In this document: positions 10,926 to 22,478 of the stretch, piece after piece
Numbering within the stretch: position 1 is the stretch's first letter
Layout of the letters: every line of letters begins with the position of its first letter
Source: Ceratodon purpureus
Taxonomy: Eukaryota > Streptophyta > Bryopsida > Pseudoditrichales > Ditrichaceae
Length of the DNA stretch: 64,000 nucleotides
Assembly: GCA_014871385.1 (NCBI GenBank)
Contig: CM026425.1
Location: forward strand, 5,358,496-5,422,495
Direction of reading: 5' to 3'
Made by a program: the position numbers and the translations under genes
Notes under the pieces: generated by a model
The model's input: the letters and a program-made list of their open reading frames with translations, nothing else
What the model was told of the DNA's origin: nothing
The model's database searches: none

Positions 10926-13283
10926 TCAACCAGAGGCTGGTGCTACTGCAGGAGGGGCAGCACCATTGGGTTGTTGCCCATTGTACATCATACCGCCCCT
11001 GCCACCACGTCCGCCTCTACCGCCGTAGTGGTTAGGTCTAGGCTGGAAGCCTCCAGGCTGATCATAGAACTGACCTCCACGCCCACCAGTAGGATACATG
11101 CCGCCTCGTCCTCCGCGTCCACCACGACCATTGTTCATGTATCCACGGCCGCCGTTGCGACCGCCCATACCCCCCTGGTAGCCTCCAGGAATGCCCCGTC
11201 CCCCCCTTGTAGGACCTCCAGAACCTTGCTGTTGTTGATATCCCCCACTTCTGCCACCAGCCTGAGGTGGACCCTGCGGATGGTGCTGGTAGTGATGATG
11301 AGGCGGGATTGGCGGCTGGGGTTGGCCATCACCTACTGCCACCTCTTCAGTTGGCTGCTGCTCTGCAGCTTGAACCGTTTCGGTCTCCTCTGGACCTCCT
11401 ACATTTGCTTCTTCATGACTTCCATGGCTGCCAAACTGGACAACATAATAGACTTTATTAGTCAGAGATTCTCTAAATGAGAATTTTACTCAAAGAGGAC
11501 TTGAAAGCACAAGGAAAAGAGGGAATATAATACAATGCATGAATTTAGATATTTTCTCATACCTGCGGCATTTCAAAAGCAGGGACCGGATTCTCGGCGA
11601 GGAAAATCAGAGGAGCTGAAGCTGGTGGGCCTCCGTTACTCCCGGGCACTGCGAACTCGTACATTTGAGGTACAGGCGCCTGCGGCTCCTGCTCAATTCC
11701 CCCACGAATCTCAGTCGTCAGTTACGCGTCGAGGATATGTTGTAAATTAGGCCACAGTAAGTTAAATATATAACTGCATTCCAAAACCCTAGATGCAAGA
11801 CCATAAAAGCTTCTGAAGGAAACAAAAGCTCAGAACCACTGCAAATAGTGAGGAGACAAGGACATGTACAACGGAGAAAAGAATTGTCGTTGAGCATGCT
11901 AAATCCATCGCCGTGTCGGTTTCTCTTCACAGGCAAGTACGCACCTGAGGCACGTAGTAGGCGGGAGGTACGATGTGTTCCACATCCTTAGTGGGAAGGT
12001 ACTGACCCGCAGCACTGGCAGCAGCAGCAGCTGTTTGCTGACTAACAGTTTGAAGCTCTGGTGTCATCGTGAAATATTCAGATGAAAGAATCCTGTTCAA
12101 TCTTTCCCTCAGTCGTGAGTCTGTAATCAGCTGTCAAGGGAGCCAAACCAAAAAAACTCGTGAAACGGGATGAAACCACTAATACAGTAACCTGCAGTAA
12201 ATACTCCAAGATACTAAAACATACTCCAAGATCAGGAAAAGACGAGACAGTGACAGTTTGAATAGTAGCAGGAAGTAGAAACGAACAATCTAAACGAACA
12301 ACCTAGATCGACAACATCATGTGGGGCAGGATACAAGAAACATGAGCATCTAGCTGAATGACGCGATCCGAGTTGTGCAGCCACTCTCGCGCATGCTCAA
12401 TGCAACGTTGCAGAGCATCCCGATGTGACAATGTTTCATTCGGCGGCCGAGACGTCAACATTGATCCAAATAACGACAGAGCATCTAGGTCTCCTTCAAT
12501 CAAAGGCGTAGTCGTGTCATCAGTCACAAAATCATACGACAAACAGGAGCTCCTCTCGTGCACCCTCGTCCACACCAAAGCAGGCGCCTCGCCCTGCGAC
12601 CTCACATCAAACAGATGCGCGAAGTAGAGCAGCTTCAAGAGGTCCGCCACATCCCCTTCCGAAAACACATTCTCCTGCACCACACCCTCACTCTCCCTCA
12701 CACCACTCTCCTCCTCCACCTCCGCGCCCTTCTCCTCCTCCACCACCACCTCCTGGCTCACCGCAACAGCAGCAGCAGCAGCATCAGCTCCACCCTCCTC
12801 CACATCACCACTCTCCCCTCCATTCTCGTGCGCCTCCACCACCTTCTCCACCTCCTCACCACCCTCAACCTCCTCCCCCCTCAGCTCCACCTCCGCATTC
12901 ACCCCCTTCTCCCCGGCACCACCAGCCGCCTCCCCCTCCACCTCGCACACGCTCTCCTCCTCCTGCTTCCGCTCCAACGTGGCCGCCAGAAGCTCCTTCT
13001 CCCGCTCCGCCACCTCCTCCTTCACCGCAGCCATCAACGGCTGCCGCAACTTCTCATACTCATCAATGAGCGCCGCGATTCCAATCTTCGTCTTGAGCAC
13101 ATCCTCCTGCTCCTTGTTCACCGTCTTCCCCTGGCGCTTGTTCTCCTCTATCTGCAGGATCCTGTTGTACTTCTTCTTGAGCGCCCGCAGCCTCTTGCTC
13201 ATCATCGTCAGCACGGGCCCGTCCTTGGGCCCCCCAGCAATACTCGCGTACCCCTCATCGGCATGAGCTCCCTCCAGCGCCAT
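10926..13283 (-). CDS. Caprin-like RNA-binding protein with C-terminal RGG domain
   Basis: Four exons on the minus strand: 13283-12335, 12120-11945, 11709-11563 and 11435-10926; phases agree and give 593 residues. Near residues 28-80 is a conserved helical segment (MSKRLRALKKKYNRI, then NKEQEDVLKTK) that matches the Caprin homology region and the Arabidopsis glycine-rich protein At1g27090. A long Glu/Val-rich low-complexity tract follows, then a conserved block ending in RLRERLNRILSSEYF. A Pro/Gln spacer follows, and the C-terminal ~130 residues are packed with RGG and GRGG repeats. Animal Caprin binds mRNA, joins stress granules and regulates translation; a similar cytoplasmic role is inferred here. 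The ATG at 13283 is the first in frame and lies behind a ~250 bp CT-rich leader. The C-terminal repeat region is the likeliest place for length variation. Confidence 0.85.
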
Positions 13284-13639
13284 CGCTGCCGACGATCCCC
13301 CTCTGTTCTCCCCCTCCCCTGCCCTCCCTTTCTCTCCCTATTCTCCGCCGCAATACTCCACCAAAAGCCCCCGTTCAAAGCTCGACATTCGCAGCCATCG
13401 CTCCTCAGACACTCTCCGCCGTGGCCCCTTGAGATTGCGCGAGTAGAGAGCTGGGCGATGGAGGTGCGGGAGTGCAGCGACGGTGCGCGATGGCGTTGGC
13501 AAGAGAAGACCCTAATAAACCCTAATTTTCAATACATAGCAGAAAGAGAGCAGAAACCCATTCACACAGACACAAACACAACGAAAGAAACAACAGAAAC
13601 TGTGCCAACAGACAGACAGACAGACATCATATCCTACAG

Positions 13640-14220
13640 TTGCCTAGGATGATGATATGGTATGTGAAATCACTAGGATTGTAAATTGAAATCTCTCTCA
13701 TGTCCCTTATTCCATCATCTAGAAACTTCAATTTATTTTGATTGTGGATTTTATGTAATTTAAAATTTGATCGATACATTTTATTCTTAGGAAGATTTCT
13801 ATAGGTGGGGATTCTTAACATTTTATAATGAGTTGTTGAAGATTTAGAAAATCATTATTGCCACTTAATTTTAGATAGAGATTCTTCATGTTGTTTATCC
13901 ATCCTCTAAAATTTTAGATTTATTTTTAATTGTGAATTTTCTTTATTTTTTTAATAATTTTTATTAGCAATTATTCTATTTCTGAAGGAGATTTCTACAT
14001 AGGGGGGTTTTAAACAATTTGTAATGAGTTGTTGGGGATTTTTTTATAATATTGCTGTAGCTTAAGTGAGGATTGAAAGCTCTCATGTGGTTCATTCCAT
14101 CATCTGGGAATTTAATCATTATAATATGTAGGTTTTTTTCTTTTAAATATAATCTAAAATAGAGATGTGTTTTTAGGAACGGGAGATTTTTAATGTGTTT
14201 GTGATGAGGTTGTAGGGAGT
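13640..14220 (+). repeat. Three diverged tandem copies of a ~190-bp unit
   Basis: The phrase ccatcatct or its variant recurs at about 13,712, 13,904 and 14,098. The phrase gagttgttg or a variant recurs at about 13,832, 14,028 and 14,206. Between them the sequence repeats ggagatttctayatagg-like and ttttaaacaatttgtaatg-like words. The unit length is about 180-196 bp and the copies are strongly diverged. It lies directly upstream of the Caprin-like gene. No protein or RNA function was recognised. Confidence 0.6.
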
Positions 14221-15903
14221 TTGGATGCCATTATTTGTGATTGTAGGAGATGAAGGGGCGGAATTCAGTGGAATAAGTTATGGTGGAATTTGGAGGAGTG
14301 TGATGGGGGGGGATGGAACTGGGTGGTGTTCACACGGGAGGTTGCCGACTGGGGGAAGTGGAAAGGGTGAGGGACTTATCTTCTGGTATTGCGGGGCTTT
14401 TCTAAGGAATGCTGATTATTGATAACATTCTGGATATCAGACAAACCCAGTTTGAGTGTTGGTGGTGGTGACTAGGCTTGGGGAGACTGATCTCAGATTC
14501 TGGACACTGACACTGCAGTCACCACTGGGGTGGGTCCCAGTTTTTGCTGGTGATTCTGGATGGATGGATCATCGTATGAAAGTGGGTTGTCGCGGATGAC
14601 TTGTTTTCCTTTGACAGAAGTCAGATTTTGTTCCTCATGGATGATTTGTATGGGACCTCAACCAGGTTTGGCTCTTCGTGAATCTACGTTGGGTGGATTA
14701 GCTTAATTACGTTGTTTACCATGGGCACGCACGACTAGGGGGTGCTAAATTTGTACTGGTACTTGAACTGCTATTTGATATATATTTTCAATTGGTACGA
14801 GAATACAATTGAAAAATATATGATTTTTTTAATCCCTAAAATTCCACAAAACCCAAAGTGGGCTGCAGGGAACTTCAGCAAGCTACCACAGTTAGGATTT
14901 TTAATATTTCTTGACAAGATTTTTTTAGTGAACATGATAAATCATAATCTTTATGGGGTTGAAATTTCAGCATTTTAAGAATTAAAAATACAAAGAAGGA
15001 TTTTTTTGAAATTTTCAGCATTTTAGAAGTAAAAATTGGCAAAAATGGGCCTGGAATTTTAGGGGTTAATGTGTGAAAATTGGAAAGAACCACTTGCACT
15101 GAATTGGTCGTTGAAGAGAGAAGAGGATTTTGCAGTTTCTCCAGAATTTGCTTCATGGCATGTGAGAGAATAAGCGAATGTCATAGCCTACAATTCACCA
15201 GCAGAATTCCTCTCCTCTCGATTCCTGAAGAATTGTGGAGCATAAAAAACTCTACATAATCAGCTATTAAAAAAGAAAGGAATCATGCCACTGGGGCAAT
15301 CAATTGGGAAGATATATTGCTAAAAGACTTTTCTGGAGGATTAAGCTCGAGCGTAAGCCATGAAGCTCTGGACTTCACACTCCCACAGGTCTGTCACCTT
15401 GACATATTGATTATATTAGCTAATCCTGATTATACAGATAGTGTGATTTTCAGTTCATTTTCTCTCTTAATTTGAGGAATGCTGCTGCGAATATAAACAG
15501 GATTGACCAATTTGATGAACATGGCATTCATTGGGAATGTCACCCTTCCATACATGGATTTCAGCCTAGGATTTGTAGACAGGGACATGTTTTGAGGTAC
15601 AATTATATGCCATTTCTAGATTCACTAGATTTGTGGGCAAACTATAACCTTAAAAACCAAGTGTACTTTGTCTAAAAATTCTTATCCTAGACATGAGTAT
15701 GATATGCCAACACAAAGCAACTAAAGTGGTGGTCGAGTTTTCAACAGGCTAGGGGATTCTTACAAAGAGCTTAATCCTAACATTCCCTTCGTTGGTATTC
15801 TGAAACTTCATGTCCCTCAGGCTGCAAACCTTCTATTACCATCTGGGTTGAGTGCTTGAAATTGATGTTGAGCTACTCGGACCACTCTCGAGTGAAGAAA
15901 ATC
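14221..15903. other. Intergenic region, possible gene debris
   Basis: Mostly AT-rich with an island of GT-rich sequence at 14,225-14,720. Around 15,330-15,390 and 15,470-15,600 there are short stretches that look exon-like in composition, one ending in cccacag followed by gt. No family was recognised and stops interrupt them. The part next to 15,904 should be the 3' untranslated region of the SEC1 gene. Confidence 0.35.
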
Positions 15904-18900
15904 CTAATCAATGTCATCGATTGTACTCAGAGACTTCAGCTTCTGCAAAGCGCAATGGAAAATTAAATATCGGTGAAGAGGCTCGGTTTACAGTCTGCAC
16001 TCAACTCCTAATGCAAGAAGAACTAGTGATTCAGTTGGAAGCTGTGAAGAGATGTCTACACATGAATAATACGTACTTGAAGAAATTGCCGTGGGTTATC
16101 CAAACTTGTTGATCCCAAAACCACCTCTCGTTTGAGCTGCAGTGTCAGCTTGTGCATTGTCCGAAGCTTATTAAATCAACCAAACAATAAAAGGTTTCAG
16201 TGTCTTCGATTTATACAATAAAAGGTACTTCACCACATTGTGTTTTCTGAATTTCATGATTCTTTAACAGCAAGTGTAGACTGTGTTGCAGGTCAAATAC
16301 AGTAATTCAAAGCAGGATAAGTCCAGATACTTTGGTAGGTACCGCCAATTCACATGGGATTTAAAATCCATACCTCAGATCGTGTAATTCCACCCACGAT
16401 AAACACAAAAATCCGCGCTCCAGTTATGGTCGGTTCAGTGCTGACCATCTTGAGAGTGGAGTCACTGGCAAAACTTTGTCCCGGAGGAGATGAGATTGTG
16501 CAAGATGCAAACCATTGAACTTGAAGAATTATGAAGAGTACCGATTAAAATACAGCGATAATTAAACAAGCTCTTCATCAAAGAGTCTGAGGAACACTCA
16601 GACCTGGACGAATCTCCACCAGATGCTCTTTCAGAATTAGCAGCCCAGTTATAGCGGATCGTACGTACAGAGTGCGGCACTTTCCTTGCAGAGGCTGCTG
16701 ACGGCTGGGCAGTCCCAGAGCCGTCCCCTCCTACAAGCGACTCTGGCAATTTAACATAAGGGTACTGCTCCCTCGGAAGTTCGTTTCGGCTCAATTCTTC
16801 CACGATATCCTGCACAATGCAGGATTTTGTGCCGTTACAAGAGGAGGTATGTGTCCTGTTTTCTAATTCAGCCCTGTCTCACATGAGCTAAGTCTTATAT
16901 AGTGACTAAGAAATGAACATAACTTCGTTTTTATGGATTACCACTAAAAATGTTCATGATGTCTCGAAAAAGTAAATTGAATCTGAACGCTCGTTTAGAA
17001 CTATCCTTAATCTTAGATGCATGAGGCCTCCATGGTCAACCGATTACAGCAGTGAGTTGCTCCTTTTTACTGGTGAATGACGATAACTGAAGGTCTTTGC
17101 CTACTTTGTGATCTTGCTTAATGATTATTGCACCTGAAATTGTCGCTCTATTGATAAATCGAACTATTGGAGAAATCGAATCCTCTTGAGACATTCTTAC
17201 CTCTATTAGCGGGTAGAAACGCGACAATTGCCAGGCCATCTCGTCCTGGTTCTTTTCCTTCCTCACTGGTCGGTTGTCCTGTTTGGGAAAAGAACAAATA
17301 TGTGTTCAAGGTGCAAATAAGTCCACACCCAATTGACCACGCAAGATCAATGTACATTGAGATACAACACCAGTTCAGAAGGGAGGAAATGCTAGTAAGG
17401 CTCAGCAGTAACAGAGTGGTATGAACATCTATTAGTGGTAGTAAACAATCTACATAATTTCAATTATCTACAGTTCTCCAAAACAGAATAATTATCTTAG
17501 AGTTTACTAGGTCCATGATTGTTTGTTTAGTTACCTTCTGTGATCGAAACTTGAGAGAAAATACTCCTGACTGCCTCTTAGATACAGAAACTCCAAGGTA
17601 TTCTAAGTTGTTGATACCGTTCATATCTTCGCCACTGAGTTTTGCCAACTGCATCGTGCCCGATAAGATATCCGTTTCAGATGTGTATACAGCTATGTGC
17701 ATGAACTTTCAGAGAACAAAATCGGCTACGATTTGGAGAGTAAATTGAACGGTCTCCCCCGTTAGCTTTCTGAGTCTTTTTCTGACAGCCGTGGTGTATC
17801 TGGACAACAGCTAGAAGAGAGAAATAGAGACCTTCATCCACTGTAGGCGTTTGGCAGCGTCCAACTTTTCAGGGTGTGTTGCGGCATAAATCAGTAGCAG
17901 CCGCAGTTTATTATCTTGAGTCATGCCCTACATTCATCAATTGAATCTCACATGGTCAGAGAAAATTGCTTGAAAATCGAAAATAGTGTGCACAATGATG
18001 ACAAAACACAACTTCTCTAAAGATATATCTTCTCAGCTTACTAAGTTATAGTGAGAAACTCCAGGACTGGTCGTTCCAAAGTCTTCTAATGTTCTGACAT
18101 AGAAAAATGTGTCGCTGGTCAAGGCCAAGCAAGTTGAATGACATTCTAAAGAGTCAATTAAAGACATTATAACTGCCATTTTTAAACTCCCTCAAGCAAG
18201 ACATACGAAATGCTAGATATGTACCTGCTTGGAACTTATCATGCTTAGAAGATCTTTGCTTGTTGCTTCCCCATATACGAAGTCTTGCTCAAGTTTTCCA
18301 ATGTCATCCAAGCTTTCCTTCTTGACTTTCTCATTAATTGTTGTTGCAATCTGAAAGTGTTCAGTACCATACAAATAAAAATATTGCATAAATAAGTCCG
18401 GTTGACTGTGTACAGTACAGAAGTCTTGAGCTCTCAGGACAAGGAGAGACTCGGAAAAGCGGCACTACTCAGCAAGGCAATTCGTCGTGCTATCAAGTGA
18501 TCTACTCCAGCGACTCCGGCCATTTGCCAAAAATGTTTAAGCTACAGAATGACTTAATCCAGCATGCAGCAACCGGAGTTCCAATCACAATATTAAGAAA
18601 TATAGCCCAAACTACAAGTGGAGTAGCTTTTCACATGAATGTGCAAACTGAGTTTGTCGATTTGATCTTGAAATTGAGGTAAAGCCTGGACCAGTTTCTG
18701 CATGTCTTTTGTCGATATTTCTTGCCCTTCTCTGTTAACATTCCGAGCAATCCAAATGATAAAGCGCACCACTCACGCTGCAATAAGAACATAGGTGGAA
18801 TCACAGAAGGCTATCTAAAGTGATAATAAATAAAATCCATCATTTGTGATAAAATGAAATTCGAATCATAGAATGTCTTCTGTACTTGGCGCCCAAACGA

Positions 18901-21900
18901 ATTTGAGCTGCTTTGTTTTTGGTGCCGAACTGTTGCATCTTTTCTCTTATCCGTAAGCTTGCCTATCCCCCAACGAGCCATGAATTAAGAAAGAATTAAA
19001 ACTAGCACAATATGGAAATGAAAGTCCTCTTGCAACAAATCCTGCATTTCCAAATTCACTTACATCAGCAATGTGAAGATCTCTCATCTCCAGCCAGATC
19101 GGGTCATGATCTGCAAGGAGGACCTCTTTGTGCTCTTTCTTGCCTGAACTTGTGGTAACCTGCACCCAGGAAAAATCGATTACTTTTAATTCTCTGTGAT
19201 CTAACAACATCAATGCAAATCTACGATCTAACAATATTACTTTGAGAGAAGGTGTTGGAAGTGTTGCAACAAAATAAGTTCGTTTCTTAATTAAATACCT
19301 CATATGAATACTTTTTGCCATCAATATCTAAAATATCATTACATAAGGCATCATAAGTCCACTCGTGAATAATCGGTGCGACCTGCAATCAGCCGGTAAC
19401 TGCTAGTGAGAAGGGAATAAAGAATAATGAAACTATAGTGCAGAAAAGTGAAGAAATTATTGCGATCGATCTCTGAAAGTTGTCCCAAACCTTCGATCGA
19501 AATTGCTTACCGGGTCGATTGTTCGGTCAACAATAACAAGCTCACAGGTCTCCGAATTGGGAAAGTCAATCAAAGAATTTCTGTGCTTCATAAGGCAATC
19601 CCAAAGCGCAGCTGCTAGCTTGGTGGGCACAAGATCACGAGCCGTGACCTTATAATCAGAACCTTCAGCAGGTGGCTTAGCGGCGCGGTAACGCACATAT
19701 GGAAACTCCTGCAATCATCACCCTTGAGGAACCATTCAGCTGATTGATCCTGCAAGAAAGGAAAATGTACTAGAATTTTCAAACAAAGCTCAGGGAAACA
19801 TCTTGAGACCTGCTCACACACAACTCTCCCAACGGACTGACTGAATATATGGTCGTCAGCTTGACGTGAAATTCATACCTTCAGAGAAGCAAAAACTGTT
19901 GATAGTCGTATAGCCATGCTTTCAATACAAAGGTCGAAATCACGGGAAGTCTCTGCGTGCTCTCCAAACAAATGTTCCAGCGCTTTCTCATGATCTGTTG
20001 AGAATCCCTACACTACCCTCAAAACGGGCCAGCCACATATCACTCTCTGTCCGTGTTGTCATCATCGGTTGCCCATTTCAAATGGACAATGAAATAAGAC
20101 GTTGTGTACAAAAAAATCTCATTCCACTGACAATGGTAATCAAAGGTCAGGCAAAATTCTTCATTAGATTCTGCGGCATTCGTCGAATGCTTTGGAAACC
20201 TAAAACTTTGCAATTCCTGGTATATAAGCACCACTAATGTGCATCTTACTACAAAACATAGAATCCAACAACCTCATTTCCCGGATTTTAGATCTAAGAA
20301 GTACCTGAGTGTCGATTGTCAGGACTTCCAAGTTTATCTGCACTGTACACGACAATTTCAACATGAGAACCAAGAACCCATTCAAACTGACTGATCTTCG
20401 CATTAAATGCATGGTAATAGAACGAGATGGTGCATAATGTAATGATCTGCACACAAAAGCGATGATTTAATAGGACCCTTACCTCTCGAAGAACTGCAAC
20501 TCTGGCCATAACAGATGCTTCGTCTTTGATAGACTTGAGTACATTACGAGGAACTGAAGAGCTGAAGAATATGTATGCCCTGTTATACAGATAATGGAAC
20601 AGCCAACATCAGTGAAAAAATTCTATTACAGATTCTAGATCAAAGGATTCTTCACATGATCAAATATTCAAGAGGTGTGAACTGCTCTTGAAAATATTAC
20701 TGATCATTATACACATTCGTAAATAAGGCAGAACTCACTTTTTGTACAGCGGTGATTTTCCTGACATATCCTTAATAAGAGCTTGCACACTGCAGCGATA
20801 CACTTGCACTTGTCAAAAAACCGGAAAATCTCTTAACTCTTATGTAGGTACCAAGAAGAGAGATGAAAGACTTGTCAGCCTAAACTGATAGGAATAATTC
20901 AGATTTGTCATAGGCAAATGAATCTAAAAAGCACCAGAGTTGTAGACATACCTATCTGGAGATGGCCTGATAAAATAAACCGCGTCAAGGGCTGGTAATG
21001 GCTGCCTGCTTTTTCCCAGATTTTCTACCACTGCACAGGAGGACATGCAACGGATGAAAAAGAATGGTATTGAAAGAGAACTCCTGATACCTTCTGTAGG
21101 GTGTACAATATGGTGAGTTTAAGAATTCCATGATTCAGAGTCCAGATTCAATCACTAAGTTGCTCTGTATCTTAGATTCACAAACTAAGCTGATAGCTAA
21201 TAAATTCTGCAAACATGTATATAATACCAAAGGAGCATCACTTATACATGTGCTGTTACCACAAAATCTATGACTGATCAAGACGCTCCTAATACAGAAA
21301 AGGAATTAGGAATCACTACGCAAGATCACAGAATCTGTGTGCAGCTCAGAAATCTTACAGGAGATCCCCTCGTCGGTGATCTCTGTCATTTTGCAGGAAG
21401 ACGACATCACCTTCAAAGTCATTTCGTCCATGATCAGAACCTGCGGCAATAACTTGATCCCATCAACATTAACACTCAAGTATGCCCATACAAAGAATGA
21501 TATATCTTCCGTTTAAAGCACATCTCCACATAAAACTGCATGGTGACCTACCAAAGATCACTAAGATTAACAATGTGAAAGAGATTCGCACCTTCCATTC
21601 AGTCGACTGCTTAGTAGTCTTAACACTGTGCAGCATGTCCACAAGAAGTCCTGAACATTCAAGTAGCAAATTCATTACCACTTATTCCAAATCTCCGAAG
21701 GCCTAGGGTTTAGGTGAATTTAAACTCTGTCTTCAAGGAACCAGAACTCAATGCCTTTCAACGATTTCACAAACCTCAATCCACATCCTTCACAGTCCAT
21801 GACCAAACAAATTCCCCTGTAGATATCGACTTACTCAATCTTCGCAAACAACCTGCTAATAACCCTAAAGGAGAATGCGAAGCAAACTAGTGATAGGCAC

Positions 21901-22117
21901 AGAACATTCCAACACTTCAATATAAGGTCAAAGGACATGTTACATTAAGTTCTAAGGATCTACACATAAGCCCACCAACAAAACAAAAGACTACAACAAA
22001 CCTGTACATTGAAAACGCAAGATGAGTGCAGGGGCTGAACAGGAAGAAATACTCACTGTCATGCAAAATCTGCTTAAACGAGCGATAAACACCCCGGGAA
22101 GAAGTTGCGTCTGCCAT
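15904..22117 (-). CDS. SEC1: Sec1/Munc18 protein, KEULE type, 21 exons
   Basis: Exons on the minus strand: 22117-22057, 21650-21592, 21440-21359, 21030-20952, 20789-20739, 20579-20483, 20395-20305, 19994-19879, 19708-19511, 19382-19299, 19159-19064, 18962-18886, 18731-18635, 18350-18225, 17927-17832, 17648-17535, 17278-17201, 16809-16568, 16473-16374, 16166-16077, 15942-15904. All phases join without stops and give 690 residues (Arabidopsis KEULE is similar in length). Recognisable blocks are the N-terminal [19 protein letters not shown], then [71 protein letters not shown] and [14 protein letters not shown]. The protein binds syntaxins and clasps SNARE complexes for exocytosis and for membrane fusion at the division plane. 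The least certain border is the exon 18 donor (gtttaa); phase and alignment favour it. Confidence 0.93.
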
Positions 22118-22478
22118 CACTGCTTTCCGTCAATCCATCACACTAATCCTTAATGTCTTCTTACAATAACCATGATCCCATATCCTCCTCAGCTCCTCGC
22201 ATCCCTCCCTCACCGAAATACTGCATGCCCTGTAGAAAGCTTGAGCAATGTATGCCCCCGCAATTCGATCTCTACACACATGAACAAACAGTGACTATGT
22301 CGAAGAATGGAATGAAGGACACAGAATGCGAACACTTCACCCACTCTGTCGCAGTAAGTAGTAACTGACTACGCCTTCGCCCTAAGCAGGGGATGCAGGA
22401 TGCAGATTAATGGCGAGTGCTTGATTTTGAGCGATCAATGGAGGTGCCCATGTCGGGCTTCAGGACGTGAAGACGATC
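22118..22478. promoter_or_regulatory. Short divergent promoter between SEC1 and CFAP119
   Basis: Only 361 bp separate the SEC1 start codon (minus strand) from the proposed CFAP119 start codon (plus strand), so both leaders and both core promoters must share this interval. No clear TATA box was seen. An upstream ATG at 22438 on the plus strand opens an eleven-codon frame that stops before the CFAP119 start, a possible small upstream ORF. Confidence 0.55.

Noticed and set aside
12558..13652. Long plus-strand open frame rich in Leu/His/Pro
   Set aside because: It is the antisense of the Glu-rich exon 1 of the Caprin-like gene; the composition reflects GAG/GAA codons read backwards.
14225..14422. 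Gly-rich open frame in the spacer upstream of the Caprin-like gene
   Set aside because: It falls in GT-rich sequence, with no splice borders, family match or repeat of coding type.
15852..16112. Plus-strand open frame of 86 codons
   Set aside because: It is antisense to the last two coding exons of SEC1 (16166-16077 and 15942-15904), which match the family C-terminus.
18050..18160. Possible extra exon in the SEC1 gene between exons 14 and 15
   Set aside because: A ttag acceptor and a gtaagc donor flank an open stretch, but with that acceptor and the required phase 0 the frame meets TGA after eight codons. Skipping it gives the expected family length.
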